DNA of 64,000 nt, from the NCBI GenBank assembly GCA_022497145.1, contig MU385858.1:372001-436000 (forward strand), in the 5' to 3' direction. Of the stretch, positions 1-10,480 are shown piece after piece. The number at the start of each line of letters is the position of its first letter. Within the stretch, counting starts at the first letter, position 1. Under the pieces are notes generated by a model that saw only the letters and a program-made list of their open reading frames with translations, was not told where the DNA came from and made no database searches. This stretch comes from Rostrohypoxylon terebratum (Eukaryota > Ascomycota > Sordariomycetes > Xylariales > Hypoxylaceae). The translations under genes were made by a program, and so were the position numbers.

Positions 1-3000
1 TGGTTATGTTTGGGTAGAGTGCGTCAATTTGTTTCTGCACTTGGGCCTTTGCTCCTGAGAAGGTAACACCATAAACGTTTGTCATAACAGTCTGCTTCAC
101 AACCTTCCTCGTGATTTTGCCATCGACAGCCTTTGCGATGATGTTGTCCTCCTTCAGATCTTCTGCGATGCCTTCCTTCACAAGCTCGGCCACTGCAGAA
201 TATACATCTGCGGGACGGTCTCCGGGTTCCAGGTTCACCTGTTGAGCACCCCACATGTCACCGCCGAGGGCTGCGTAGTGTTGTAAACCATTGCACGTGC
301 CGTCTTGATGAACGGGAAGGTGGGATACATATTTAACGGGATCGGGTGATTCTAAAGCTGCTTTTAGCTCAAAACAGGTTGCTAGACATTGCCATGAATC
401 CTCAGCCTGAAGCCACCACCGCTTTCCCGTAAGAGGGTTGGTAGCGGAGTCGTAGATCTCATCGAGATGGTCCATGACAAACGATTCTCGTTCTTTCAAG
501 CTTGCCTTGTCGTAGCCAAATACGTTGGCTAAGTGGATTTTAAGCCATCGCAGTCCAGATTCGCCGAGCTCCCTTCCCTCCGCAAACCGGAGTAAGCCAC
601 GAGTATGATCCGCGCCCATGTGGTTTAGGTAAGTTGGGATTGGGTATGCACGTCCTCGGAAATCCACGTTGTGCGGGAAGTAGAAAGTCTGATCTTTAAA
701 GGCCCTAGCAATCTCGAGTTGAAGATTCATGAAGCATCGCTCAGAATGAAGACCCGATTTCGCATTCTCTACCGCCTTCACGGCTTTCAGCCATCTTCTT
801 CTCAGCAGTGGGTTGTCTGATGCCTCTGGCTCTTCAGGCAAAGGAATTTGGGGGTTCAATGGGGGGATATTTGCTATTTCCTCGCCACTGTTCCACGCTT
901 CGAGCATCACATCGAAAACAGGTTTATTAATCCTCCATCCTGTGCGACCGAGAACGTCCAGGCCTTTGCAGACTTGCTCCATGTCACCCCTTTCCATGGC
1001 TGCCTCAGTATATATCCTCTGGTCTTTCTCACCGTGCTTGATTCGTACAAGTTGAGCGGGATATTCGAGGAAGCCGCCTTGGTCGAATTTAGTCCAAGGC
1101 TCTGGCTCGACGAGCATCGGCAGATGTCTGGCAAGGAAATCCGCCGGGGGTTCTTGCTTCATTATATCCACAAGGAATTTGTTGGGCATAATGAGACCGA
1201 CCCTCTTTCCTTTGCGATGCACCATAGTATGCGCCAAAGCGGGTTGTGTCTGTCGAACGAGCGTTTTACTTTCAGGGTGCTCCTGGACAACATTTATCTT
1301 CGCACATTCCATCAGGCCAGATAACAAAGCAACGCCAACCTTCGTTTTGATTAGCACAGGCCATGATCTGATATCGTAAGTAGCAGCGTCTATCACATTA
1401 GACTCTGTGTTGGCGTCAGCAGCGAGCTGGTCCTCAGGCTGGGCTTCCGCAGACTGAGCTTCTGCAGGTTGAGCTTCCGCGGGGTTGATTGGGCCGTTTT
1501 GACTCTTGTGAACCCCTTTTTTATATTGAGGCCTTCGCAGAGCTGCTAGTTCCTGTCGTTTCAAGAACTTAATATCATCTTCCACAGCCTTCGCGATAAT
1601 ACCAATTAGAGTGGACAATTGAATTCCCTTGTCTATCACTGATGATAATGCATTCAGCACGCTTATAATTGTGACAGCAGCTAGCCTTGACGGATTCGAC
1701 TGGCTCATGAAGGGGGCGTATAAACAACGATCGAAATCTGCCTGCTTTTTCTTTTCGCGCTCCTCCGATTGGTCAAACAACGCAAAATCATTTTCTAATT
1801 TGCTTTCGAGAGCGCATTGCCATTCGTATAACTGCGTGTTTAGAGCAGTTTTCGAAATGGACGTGTTTAAACCCATTTTGTTTAGAGCTTCTCTTTCTTC
1901 CCTCCATCGCGAGATCGCGGCATCGACACAATCCTTTTCTAATTGCGCCTGGATTTCGCGACGCTCGGCTAGAGGCAGCTGAGAGATATCCCGACCTTTT
2001 ATGGTGTCGAAAAAGGATAAGACAGCACGCAAAGACTTAAGACCTCCGCCTTTTTGCGGCATGGGCGTAACTTCTGGTGTTTCATCAGATGCTGTCTTCG
2101 CATCAGATAACTCTGTCGTCTCGTCCTCTGCATTCAAAGATTGCGGCTCTTTCCCGTCCGGCGTTAGACCCCATTCATCGGCGATATCGGAAGCGGGTTG
2201 ATAGATGCTAGTAATGGTGCCGAAATCCTGCTGGGTGAGGATGTCCACCATGGACAAAACCTGATATAGGGCATCTCCGGGCATCATATCCATATATCTC
2301 GTTACAAGTCGCCTTAATCGTAATCCTCTAGCAGACAAAAGCGAGACCTTCAACATGCAAGCAATAGTCTCCGGCGTCTGTGGGAGCTCCTGAGCTCTGA
2401 TCTGAGTTTCGTACCACTTGTGGAGAGACTGTGCCCATTTGGAGTCTGGCTTATCAAAAGCCCTGGCGATAGCGGCGCGAAGATATTGGTTGTGGAGTTC
2501 GATTAGCTCATGACCTTGCAGGGCTCTGATGTCGGTGAATCTTGTGAGAACAAGAGCTGCTCTATCCAATTTACCCACTTGCAAACATGCGTCGAACAAG
2601 GATACCATCTCGTCAGTGCCACCAGGAATGCCGCTGAGATTTGTCCTTGAGCGCGGCAAGATGTCGTCATTGGTCCTAACAAGCAGTGGCGAAGTAGGGT
2701 CGAATGGTCTTATGTCATATAATCGAGGAGGTATCGACTGTAGGAAATTGTTGGGGACATGCGATTGCATATGTTTGTAAGGCATTTCGACTCCATCTTG
2801 TTGTAGAGGGTCGTTGATAGCTGTGGCTAAAGAACGTCGGAAATTCGAACTGTGAATATCTTGCGAATGTGAAAATTTTCTCTTCCTTAGTGGCGGTTCA
2901 ACTCGGGCTGTTAACAGTCTGTGGTTCGACGTGTGAAATGAATGGAGAGGAGGATTTCTAGCAAATAGTTGAGGTCGTCTTGTCGAATTCAATCGAGAAA

Positions 3001-3046
3001 GTGAAAGACCCCGACGAGCGGGGGCTGGAGGTGGCCGCATGAACAT
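1..3046 (-). CDS. RPO41: Mitochondrial DNA-directed RNA polymerase, C-terminus cut by window edge
   Basis: Single-subunit T7-type RNA polymerase that transcribes the mitochondrial genome. The frame is open without a stop from ATG at 3046 to the left edge (about 1015 codons), so roughly the last quarter is missing. The N-terminus is Arg/Ser-rich without acidic residues, as in a matrix-targeting presequence. A variable N-terminal extension follows, including an Ala-Glu-Ala-Gln repeat coded near 1440-1490. The polymerase core then shows FRGRAYPIP, the palm motif DGTCNGLQHYAALG with the first catalytic Asp (about 270-310), and the O-helix-like motif KQTVMTNVYGVTFSG (about 60-110), whose Tyr matches T7 Tyr639. 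The second catalytic Asp lies outside the window. No intron is needed. A second Met two codons downstream is an equally good start. It is divergent from ATP25, whose product also serves mitochondrial gene expression. Confidence 0.95.
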   Translation of the reverse strand, partial: MFMRPPPAPARRGLSLSRLNSTRRPQLFARNPPLHSFHTSNHRLLTARVEPPLRKRKFSHSQDIHSSNFRRSLATAINDPLQQDGVEMPYKHMQSHVPNNFLQSIPPRLYDIRPFDPTSPLLVRTNDDILPRSRTNLSGIPGGTDEMVSLFDACLQVGKLDRAALVLTRFTDIRALQGHELIELHNQYLRAAIARAFDKPDSKWAQSLHKWYETQIRAQELPQTPETIACMLKVSLLSARGLRLRRLVTRYMDMMPGDALYQVLSMVDILTQQDFGTITSIYQPASDIADEWGLTPDGKEPQSLNAEDETTELSDAKTASDETPEVTPMPQKGGGLKSLRAVLSFFDTIKGRDISQLPLAERREIQAQLEKDCVDAAISRWREEREALNKMGLNTSISKTALNTQLYEWQCALESKLENDFALFDQSEEREKKKQADFDRCLYAPFMSQSNPSRLAAVTIISVLNALSSVIDKGIQLSTLIGIIAKAVEDDIKFLKRQELAALRRPQYKKGVHKSQNGPINPAEAQPAEAQSAEAQPEDQLAADANTESNVIDAATYDIRSWPVLIKTKVGVALLSGLMECAKINVVQEHPESKTLVRQTQPALAHTMVHRKGKRVGLIMPNKFLVDIMKQEPPADFLARHLPMLVEPEPWTKFDQGGFLEYPAQLVRIKHGEKDQRIYTEAAMERGDMEQVCKGLDVLGRTGWRINKPVFDVMLEAWNSGEEIANIPPLNPQIPLPEEPEASDNPLLRRRWLKAVKAVENAKSGLHSERCFMNLQLEIARAFKDQTFYFPHNVDFRGRAYPIPTYLNHMGADHTRGLLRFAEGRELGESGLRWLKIHLANVFGYDKASLKERESFVMDHLDEIYDSATNPLTGKRWWLQAEDSWQCLATCFELKAALESPDPVKYVSHLPVHQDGTCNGLQHYAALGGDMWGAQQVNLEPGDRPADVYSAVAELVKEGIAEDLKEDNIIAKAVDGKITRKVVKQTVMTNVYGVTFSGAKAQVQKQIDALYPNIT

Positions 3047-3904
3047 CGTGATAGAGGCGCGGGACCTGACGTATCGTATTTTGGAATTTTGGAGGGGTGA
3101 AGAAGAGAAAAGATTAGTCTCAACAGGCTTCAAAAAGCTGCTGAGAACTTGATTTTATTATTGTAACATGAAGTCGAGAAGGGCGACACTGGCAATGCGA
3201 GGTCTATAATTATAAGTACAAAAATGCCAGCTTATTTACGGGAGACTTTGGTCAAAGTCGGGGCATGAATTCAAAATTCAATGATGTTTTTTTTTTGGTA
3301 GACCAAGATCTCCAATAACGACGAGGTCTAGAATTTTTTGCCTTTGCGAAAAAAAAAAGGTTTTTAGATTAGATTAGGTACCTAGACTACGTCGATAGAC
3401 CCATTGATCTTCGAGCTCTTGATTGGGCTGATCCTCGAACTGTCTCCAGTTTTATCAATCTCCCCCGCCATGTCTTCTGGAGCTAAGCTCAAAAGGTATA
3501 AGATAGCTCGCGGATTTATCGAATATTCCGTATCTAATGTATTAGGTAATACGTACTACGACTACCAAGCAAACGGCCTCGGAAAAAGTGCCCCTTGTAT
3601 TAATAATACTGTGATACACTGTATCCACCCAAATCCACCCCACCAATTGTCCTTCTAATTACCTAGTAGGCACAGTAAAATACAGTGCTGTTAATACAAG
3701 GGGCACTTTTTCAGAGGCCGTTCTGCCAAGGTCGTACCTAGCAGCCCAGTAGTTAAAGAAAGTGGGATATTATGTAAACTTCCCAAATACAACAAATACA
3801 CAAACACGATCTCATATATTTCACATATTTCATATATGTGATCTCAACAAACAATCGAGGATATTGAGACATTCTCAATATCCCTACGCTGTCTATTCGA
3901 AGAT
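3047..3904. promoter_or_regulatory. Shared upstream region of RPO41 and ATP25
   Basis: This 858-base spacer separates the two divergent start codons and must hold both promoters. It contains A/T homopolymers (a T run near 3287-3296, an A run near 3350-3358), a symmetrical AT-rich stretch with repeated CATATAT-like words near 3815-3840, and the inverted-repeat element listed separately. An 84-codon frame at 3404-3658 runs through the left arm of that element and looks like chance. Confidence 0.6.
3572..3722. repeat. Inverted-repeat element, probable MITE (151 bp)
   Basis: The left arm at 3572-3603 and the right arm at 3691-3722 are reverse complements over 32 bases with one mismatch; the arms begin AACGGCCTC and contain GAAAAAGTGCCCC. 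Weaker complementarity continues about 20 bases further in on each side (ACTGT and ACTGT-like words), leaving a loop of roughly 50 bases. There is no coding potential. The size and terminal inverted repeats match a non-autonomous DNA transposon. A clear target-site duplication is not visible; CCAAG occurs a few bases outside each end but not flush with it. The family is unknown to me. Confidence 0.75.
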
Positions 3905-5971
3905 ATGGCATCTCGGCGTGCTATGAACATAACCTCGGCGGGTTGTTCTCACTGCCATTTTGCTGTATTGAAACTTTTCACCAGTCCCGCGAGTGTGAAT
4001 GCATTGTCCACCGTGCGAGCACGTCCCCTCCAATCCCGGGCACGGTTGATTCCCGCTGTACCAATTCGATCTTTCTCATCTCAGTCGCCCCAGAGTGAGC
4101 CTCTTGACGGCTCAGAAACGACCCAAAAAGGCGAGGGGAGTGATGGGGCTGATAGTCAAGGACATGACATCGCCACGGAGGGCTCAAGTTTAACCAGCAT
4201 CCCTTGGTATCTTCAAGTTGAACCTCCTCGACATGTGGCGTCTATAAAACCGCCACCGCTGCCCGAAGTCCCCACCGGCTCTCCGGAAATTGTCGGCGCA
4301 TTGCTTAAGCACCTTTCAGAGAAATCAGGTTTTAATGACCTCTCGCTCTTAGATCTTAGAGGGCTCAGTCGTCCAGCGGCATTAGGGCCAAATCTTTTCA
4401 TGTTATTCGGCACAGCACGGAGTGAACGCCATCTTCACGTGTCTGCGGCACATCTACAACGATGGTTAAGATTTAATTATAAAGTCAACGCTCGTGCTGA
4501 TGGCCTGCTTGGGCCAAACGAGCGCAAAACTAAATTGCGTCGGCGAGCTAGGCGGGCGAAGCTCCTGGGGGGACCCCAGGATGATGCTGACGACGGCATG
4601 AGTACCGGCTGGATATGTGTCAATCTCGGCACTCTCAACTTTGGCAATCATGAGGATCCCGTATATACATCGGACGGGCGTTTCTCTGGTTTCGGTGTTC
4701 CTCAAACTGGTTACACAGTTGTTGTCCAACTGATGACTGAGCCCCAAAGAGCTCAAATGGGTCTCGAAGCTCTGTGGGAGAAAGCTCTAAGCAAGTCTAT
4801 TGATGCCTCCTCGAAATTAGAGGCAGAGGCAGAGGCAGAGGCAGGTGATGTGAACAACATACATCCTTTAGAAGAGGCTGCCTCATCTAGCTCGCGCCGA
4901 CTCGCAGCATACAGACCTGGGAAATTTAATGACACTTTATATAAGGAACAAAAGCGGACTTATTCAACGCGACAAGTAGCTGCTCATGATGCATCTAGAT
5001 ATGAGCCGCTATTCGCACTCGACTCGAGAGAAGCCCTCGAGCATGCTCTACAAGTTGATGTTCGCCAGAAATATCGCATCCTAGACCTATTAATATACCG
5101 CCTAAGCGAGATGTCCGTCGCAGACCAGAGAAAAGCTCTCGGAATATCACAAGAAGGCGTGTCCCCTTTCATCCGATTATCCGAGTCTGCGTGCCAGTCT
5201 CTTCATCCACACAAAACTTGGTGGTTTCGTCTTGCTGTCCTGGCTACCGCATGCAGGTCTAGCATAGGCCATCCGTTCGAGTTGCTTGATAATGTAGAGA
5301 GTTTGATTGAGGAGATGACTCTCTACGGTATTGAGGCCACACGGGACCAGTATCTCCAGCTGTTAACTTGCATATATAGCTCGTCTGGAGGTCATGACCA
5401 ACAACATACCCTCGCTGAACAAGTTCTACGGATGATGCAACAACGGGGAGAACCAACCATCGCCCACGACGTCATCGTCACCGTCATCGAAACAATGTGC
5501 CGGTATCATCAGCAGCCTGTTTGGGATGATTACTACAGGCTCATAAAACGTTTAGAGGATGCTCTGTCACATTTAAATTTGCCTTGTATGGACGAACCTT
5601 TGCTCATGAGGCTCATGACTTCATTTTATCAAATACAGCACTGGACTGGGTTTTGGACCGCTTGGCGCATGCGTCCCACCTACTCACTTCCACGGTCAGC
5701 GACTATGTATACACATTTTTACCAACTGATGGCATCCTCGGGCTCGTGGTCGACATGTGCTCTAGGAATAAGACGGACATTCCAAGGTCTTCTTGCAGAA
5801 AACCCGTCCGTGCTACCAAATAAGCAGGTCATCGAGTCTCTCATGAACTGCATACGCATTGCAGACCCTTTCGCTGAAGAAGTCGCAAATCGCATGGAAA
5901 ATCCGGATCGCGAAATGGTTAAGATTATACACATTCTCAAACTCACGGAAATGAGCGCGGGCTCCAGGTAA
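3905..5971 (+). CDS. ATP25: ATPase synthesis protein 25, mitochondrial (688 aa)
   Basis: In yeast, Atp25 is cleaved into an N-terminal RsfS/ribosome-silencing-like part and a C-terminal part that stabilises the mRNA of ATP synthase subunit 9. This frame fits the family in length and order. It has a Ser/Arg-rich presequence (about 1-60) and an acidic low-complexity linker. The RsfS-like domain at about 140-280 includes DLRGLSRPAALG and GTARSERHLHVSA, followed by a basic RRRARRAK segment. After a linker with an EA repeat (about 300-310), a helical C-terminal half from about 360 resembles the PPR-like mRNA-binding region. It is a single exon with ATG at 3905. It is head to head with RPO41, so two nuclear genes for mitochondrial gene expression share an upstream region. 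An AATAAA-like signal follows near 6017. Confidence 0.93.
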   Translation: MASRRAMNITSAGCSHCHFAVLKLFTSPASVNALSTVRARPLQSRARLIPAVPIRSFSSQSPQSEPLDGSETTQKGEGSDGADSQGHDIATEGSSLTSIPWYLQVEPPRHVASIKPPPLPEVPTGSPEIVGALLKHLSEKSGFNDLSLLDLRGLSRPAALGPNLFMLFGTARSERHLHVSAAHLQRWLRFNYKVNARADGLLGPNERKTKLRRRARRAKLLGGPQDDADDGMSTGWICVNLGTLNFGNHEDPVYTSDGRFSGFGVPQTGYTVVVQLMTEPQRAQMGLEALWEKALSKSIDASSKLEAEAEAEAGDVNNIHPLEEAASSSSRRLAAYRPGKFNDTLYKEQKRTYSTRQVAAHDASRYEPLFALDSREALEHALQVDVRQKYRILDLLIYRLSEMSVADQRKALGISQEGVSPFIRLSESACQSLHPHKTWWFRLAVLATACRSSIGHPFELLDNVESLIEEMTLYGIEATRDQYLQLLTCIYSSSGGHDQQHTLAEQVLRMMQQRGEPTIAHDVIVTVIETMCRYHQQPVWDDYYRLIKRLEDALSHLNLPCMDEPLLMRLMTSFYQIQHWTGFWTAWRMRPTYSLPRSATMYTHFYQLMASSGSWSTCALGIRRTFQGLLAENPSVLPNKQVIESLMNCIRIADPFAEEVANRMENPDREMVKIIHILKLTEMSAGSR

Positions 5972-7238
5972 GCCTAGACGCAGGGAAAACGAGAATCATG
6001 CAAAATACTGTACACAAATAAATACATTGGAACCAATGCAGAATAATCGGCCAAATCTTCTAGGCCTCTCGATCCCCTCAAGTTTAGCACGAGGTGATAG
6101 AATTGGCTTGCCGGTCTTCGATATGATCCGTTGTTGTGAAACTATTAAAGACCTTCCCCTTCGGGCAATTGCCCGCCTCTATTATACCTACTATGTAGGA
6201 CGTAGTGTCACAGGTATCCATCTGTCAGTCATTTGGACATGTGTAAGGTGGGCAAGTAGGCGCATCAAATTGGACTGGGTAGTACGGATACCTAATGATT
6301 CAGGTATGCAGTTGCTCCTATACCATGGTCCATACTAAATCAGTCTACGAGTATATGACAATTGTAAGAACGTTGCTGATGTCACTCAGTTAGGTACCCG
6401 CCAAAGGATCATAGACAATTCAGATTCCTCTGCCAAGACCTGACTGCCGAGGCGTTCCAAAGTCGTACCTTTAAAAAAAAAATCAACGACATTATCCCCA
6501 GGTCCAAGGATCAACAGGGCGGATATGCCCGATTTGTAGTTTCACCGAAGTCCAATCAAGGCAGGTATCATCAGTGGGACTAGACTGAAAAGGCAAGCTC
6601 TTTCGCACGAACCAACCACGATCCGGGAACCGATCCCCAGCGCAAGTCTCATCTCGAGCAGAGCCAGCGTCCGACCAACGTGCCATGCTTGATTGGCCAA
6701 GCTCCAAGATAAGGTATGCAGCTCCCGACCGCCCTCACCCCGGCGATCACCCCGGCCGCGAGCCCTCGAATGCTACCTCGAATCTCTCCAAGGCGCAGCT
6801 GAACGGTGATCCGAACAAAGCACCTTCTGAAAACTCGCATGACATGCTTGATGCTATCTTGATTTCTTACTTCCCGGTGCTAGTTGTAAATACATACCCA
6901 CACTCTAATCACTGCCATCGTGCGTGGATTAGGGGGGGGGTTCGGAATGCGCCTATGGGGCCAATGGGCTTCCTCATCAGATGCTTCCACGAATCAGACT
7001 ACCGAACATCTCTACCTGTTCCTGCTTATCCCAGTCTCGTAGGTATGTAAGCGGGTGAAACTGTGCAGATAGATATATAATGCGTGTCCGCCTCATTTCT
7101 TGGCGTACCGAGAGTTTTTCTCTCTTGTTGTCACCACTTCCCTCTGTCTCGGTGTCTAGTGACTGTCAGCCAAGATCAATAAGTTATATCTACCCGGTGA
7201 ATAGTAAGAGTAAATAGCAGCACCAGTCATTGATCAAG
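5972..7238. other. Intergenic region without a recognisable gene
   Basis: This spacer is the 3' flank of ATP25 and the upstream region of the S1/P1 nuclease. Frames at 6027-6338 and 6685-7050 lack any recognisable domain and use unspecific codons. A ten-base A run lies near 6472-6481 and a run of nine G near 6931-6939. No tRNA or repeat was seen. Confidence 0.6.
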
Positions 7239-8275
7239 ATGGCCCGCTTCACGACCTTAGCCCTCTTATCGACGGCCGCCCTCCCCGGCGCTATGGCCTG
7301 GGGCGCGATGGGCCACGAGACCGTCGCCTACATCGCCAGCAACTACGTGAGCTCGGCGACGAAGAGCTACTTCCAGGGCCTGCTAGACGACACTTCGGCG
7401 GACTACCTGGCCAGCGTCGCCGCCTGGGCCGACAGCTACCGGTACACGACGGCGGGCAAGTTCTCCGCGCCGTACCACTACATCGACGCTAACGACAACC
7501 CGCCGTCGACCTGCGGCGTCGACATGGACCGCGACTGCGGCTCCGAGGGCTGCGTCGTGCGCGCGCTCCAGAATTACACGACTATTCTTATCGACCAGAA
7601 GGTCAGCGACGCGAACTTGCAGATCGCCGCCAAGGTATGTCCAGCCCTATACACAGTATGCGAGATAGACGTACTAACAAATTCCAGATGGTCATCCACG
7701 TAAGCATATACCTTGAAAATGAGCATTGGGCCTGGTTACTAACACAACAGGACAGTTCGCCGGTGACATCGGCCAACCGCTTCACTGCGAGGCCCTAGAG
7801 GTCGGAGGTAACGACATCGACGTTGAATACGACGGCGACGATACCAACCTACACGCCATCTGGGACAGCAACATCCCCGAGTCCATCTCCGGCGGTTCCT
7901 CTCTGACCTCCGCCAAGTCATGGGCCACGACTTTGATCAAGGGTACTTCCCCATCTCCTATTTTCACTCCCACTTCCACATCTAACAACATTCGTAGAAA
8001 TCGACTCCGGCGACTACAAGAGCGAGGCTGCTGGTTGGGTCAGCGGCCTCAGCGTCGACTCTTCCGATGACCAGGTATCCACGGCGCTGCAGTGGGCTAC
8101 CGAGAGCAACGCGTACGTATGCACGACTGTTCTCAAGGGCGGCGTCAGCGCTGTCGAGAACCAGGACCTAAGCGGCGACTACACGACGACCGCGCAGCCC
8201 GTCGTCGACCTGCAGATTGCTAAGCAGGGCTACCGGCTCGCGAAGTGGCTCGATGCTATCGTTGCCGCCATGTAA
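7239..8275 (+). CDS. Secreted S1/P1-type nuclease (290 aa, four exons)
   Basis: Extracellular zinc-dependent single-strand nuclease/3'-nucleotidase of the S1/P1 family. Exons are 7239-7634, 7688-7699, 7756-7942 and 7998-8275. Introns 1 and 2 carry ACTAAC branch sites. A 20-residue signal peptide precedes the mature N-terminal Trp21, itself a zinc ligand in this family, in WGAMGHE (His26). Other family ligands are visible: Asp in AAWADSYR, His in PYHYIDA, His136 in MVIH, Asp140 and His146 in FAGDIGQPLH, and His169 and Asp173 in NLHAIWD. All three zinc sites therefore look complete and the enzyme should be active. The second exon is only 12 bases (MVIH). A TTG at 7230 is in frame, but ATG at 7239 gives the expected signal peptide. 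It is convergent with PPX1, with about 205 bases between stops. Confidence 0.93.
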
Positions 8276-8480
8276 AAAGAAAGTTAATCCAAAAGGAAAT
8301 GAGGGAGTTAGGGTGTTGGTTTTAGGTAAAAGGTGGCTAGCTAGACTACCTAAGTGAGGATTTACGAGAGATGAATAAATTCTGTGTCTAATGAATTCTC
8401 ACCGATGCTGTTCTGATAACACGATGCATGGCCCTTGTATTGTCCTGTTTCCTCCCCGTGATGCGTATTACAGTAACCTT

Positions 8481-9914
8481 TTATACATTTTTCAATACAT
8501 CCCTCAGCATAGGCGCGATCTGCTTCCTACTGAACTCCACCCTCTCCTGCTTCCAACACATCCTCCAGTCCCCCTTCTCATTCATAAATTTCTCATCCTT
8601 CGAAATTACTAATCCTAATTTCTCCGTCCCCTCCCCTTCCATGAACTCCTTCACCGCCTTCACAACGTACGGCATGCTCCTGGCCCAAACCAATAATTCC
8701 CTGGCAAACTTGCCTTCATCATCCTTAGACGTCGTCAGAACCACCATGACATCTAGCGTATTCTTCTTCATGAGATAGGACACCCCTCTACACAGCGCTA
8801 ACGTGCCCCCTACCTGCTTTTTCACGACGTCGAAGGACTGTGGCACGGACGCAGTACCCAGTCTCAAGGTGGCCTCAGTCCACATCTTATAATCTTTGCG
8901 CAGCATGTCTTCGATAGACATATGCGAAATATCCTCCTTAAGAGCAGATACCTCGGCATAGAAGCCGGCGCGGTCATATACGTCAGTGGCGTTTGATGTG
9001 GTGGCGGCGGTGGAAGATGACAGAAGATACCCCTCAGCGATCTCGACCGCGCGTTCGTCATGCGCCGTCGTTTTATCTTTATTGCTCAAGTTCGCCGTAT
9101 CGATCAGGATCGGCGCCAGCGCTAGGTACGCCAGCTGGCGATTAATTTCCACCTTCTGCGCCACGCTATCTCCGTCTGCCTGCTCGTCTCCCTTTGCCAG
9201 AGCATCCCACGTCTCACGGCATTGTTCAACAACTAGACTCATGCAGCTCCCCGCCTTCTCAACGACTCTCAGCTCCGCATCTTTTGGCACAACCCCCTCG
9301 TCTTCATGATGGTCTATACACCCAACCACTCTACCACCATACTGCTCTCCGAGTTTGCCGGTCAACGCATTATGGTCTACGAGCAACCACTTTGTGTCCT
9401 CAGGTTTCAATCCCCCTTGCTCTTCGTCGTGGCTCTTGGGCAGCTCACTCAACGTAAGTACCTCCTTTACATCGGCCCCCGCACGCTTAAGCACATCTCC
9501 GAACTCCGGGCGCAGCACAAGGTCCGCACGCGGGAGGTGGCATAGGGGTACATGCAAGGTGTGTGGTGGGGCGTGGCTGCGGAAGTACGCCAGGAAGAGC
9601 GCTGAGCACAGCGAATCGAGATCTAATTGCCTATTAGCACACCATGATATGTTAAAACCCTAACATCAATACCTCATGATACAGTGCAAGATCTCGGTGT
9701 TGAATAGGAGAACGGATGAGTAATGTAAGGTGCGATGTGAAGTAAAATGGAATGAGATGAGATGAAGCAAAGTGGGAGAGAGCTCTATCGAATACGTACC
9801 AGCAGATTCGTTCCCGACGACGAAATGCAACGGCACTGACCGTTTTGACGGTGTCGCCGTGACGGCGGCGCGGGCCGTTGCCAGAAAAGCCTGCAAAGAT
9901 TTTTGAGGAAGCAT
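8481..9914 (-). CDS. PPX1: Exopolyphosphatase, DHH family (418 aa, two exons)
   Basis: Hydrolyses terminal phosphate from inorganic polyphosphate; the yeast homologue Ppx1 is cytosolic and mitochondrial. Exon 1 is 9914-9800 and exon 2 is 9622-8481. The 177-base intron has donor GTACGT and acceptor ATTAG, and the junction rebuilds the conserved GNESA-DLDSLCSA motif, with the metal-binding Asp spanning the splice site. Further DHH-superfamily motifs are VDHNAL (about 120-125) and DHHEDE (about 142-147). The rest is the DHHA2 domain typical of Ppx1 and inorganic pyrophosphatase II. The start is taken at MLPQKSLQAF; an in-frame upstream ATG would add a Thr/Asn-rich stretch not expected in the family. 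It lies on the same strand as VPS15, 566 bases downstream of the VPS15 stop codon. Confidence 0.93.
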
Positions 9915-10480
9915 TGTCAGTCGTTTACTTGATTTACCACCCACCACCTCTGCTGTTGTATTGTATGTTGTATTGTTCCCGTCGAGTTGCATAGAAGTAC
10001 ATAGGTTAGTAGTTTTAGTGGTTTTCAAGCCTCATAGCCCCCACAATTTACCTAGAAATATTACGATGCGCACGCTACACAGTAAATTATAGTTGAAGCT
10101 TGCAAGGTATCCAATAGCTCTAATGCACCTAGGTCGTACCTTCCCGCAATTAAAACTTTTGACTCCTCATGTATATGATTGGTCAAGAAAAAGGGGGAGG
10201 GTGTGTCATCAGGAACCTTTCATCATACACGTGATAATAAGGAAATCATGAAAATTGTGTCTGACAAGATCTTTGTAACTTTCGAATTAAAATGTCTACA
10301 TTGCGATACAACTAACAGCCTCAAATAGTCCGCGAAGCCTCCTGTAACCTCCAACAACGCCAATTCTTAACAATGGTATCCTATTTGCCAAAACTGTGTA
10401 TGTAAACTATTGCCCGACCAAGGAAACGCCGACTCGTGCAATGTCGTCATTCTTTTTATTGTCTAAAGCTCACTTGATTT
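9915..10480. other. Spacer between PPX1 start and VPS15 stop
   Basis: This 566-base spacer is the upstream region of PPX1 and the 3' flank of VPS15. I see no gene or repeat in it. Confidence 0.6.

Noticed and set aside
3404..3658. 84-codon plus-strand frame
   Set aside because: Runs through an arm and loop of the inverted-repeat element and has no family features.
7230..7703. Nuclease start at 7230
   Set aside because: That codon is TTG; ATG at 7239 gives the expected signal peptide.
8391..9663. Several plus-strand frames opposite PPX1
   Set aside because: Shadow frames of the DHH phosphatase on the other strand.
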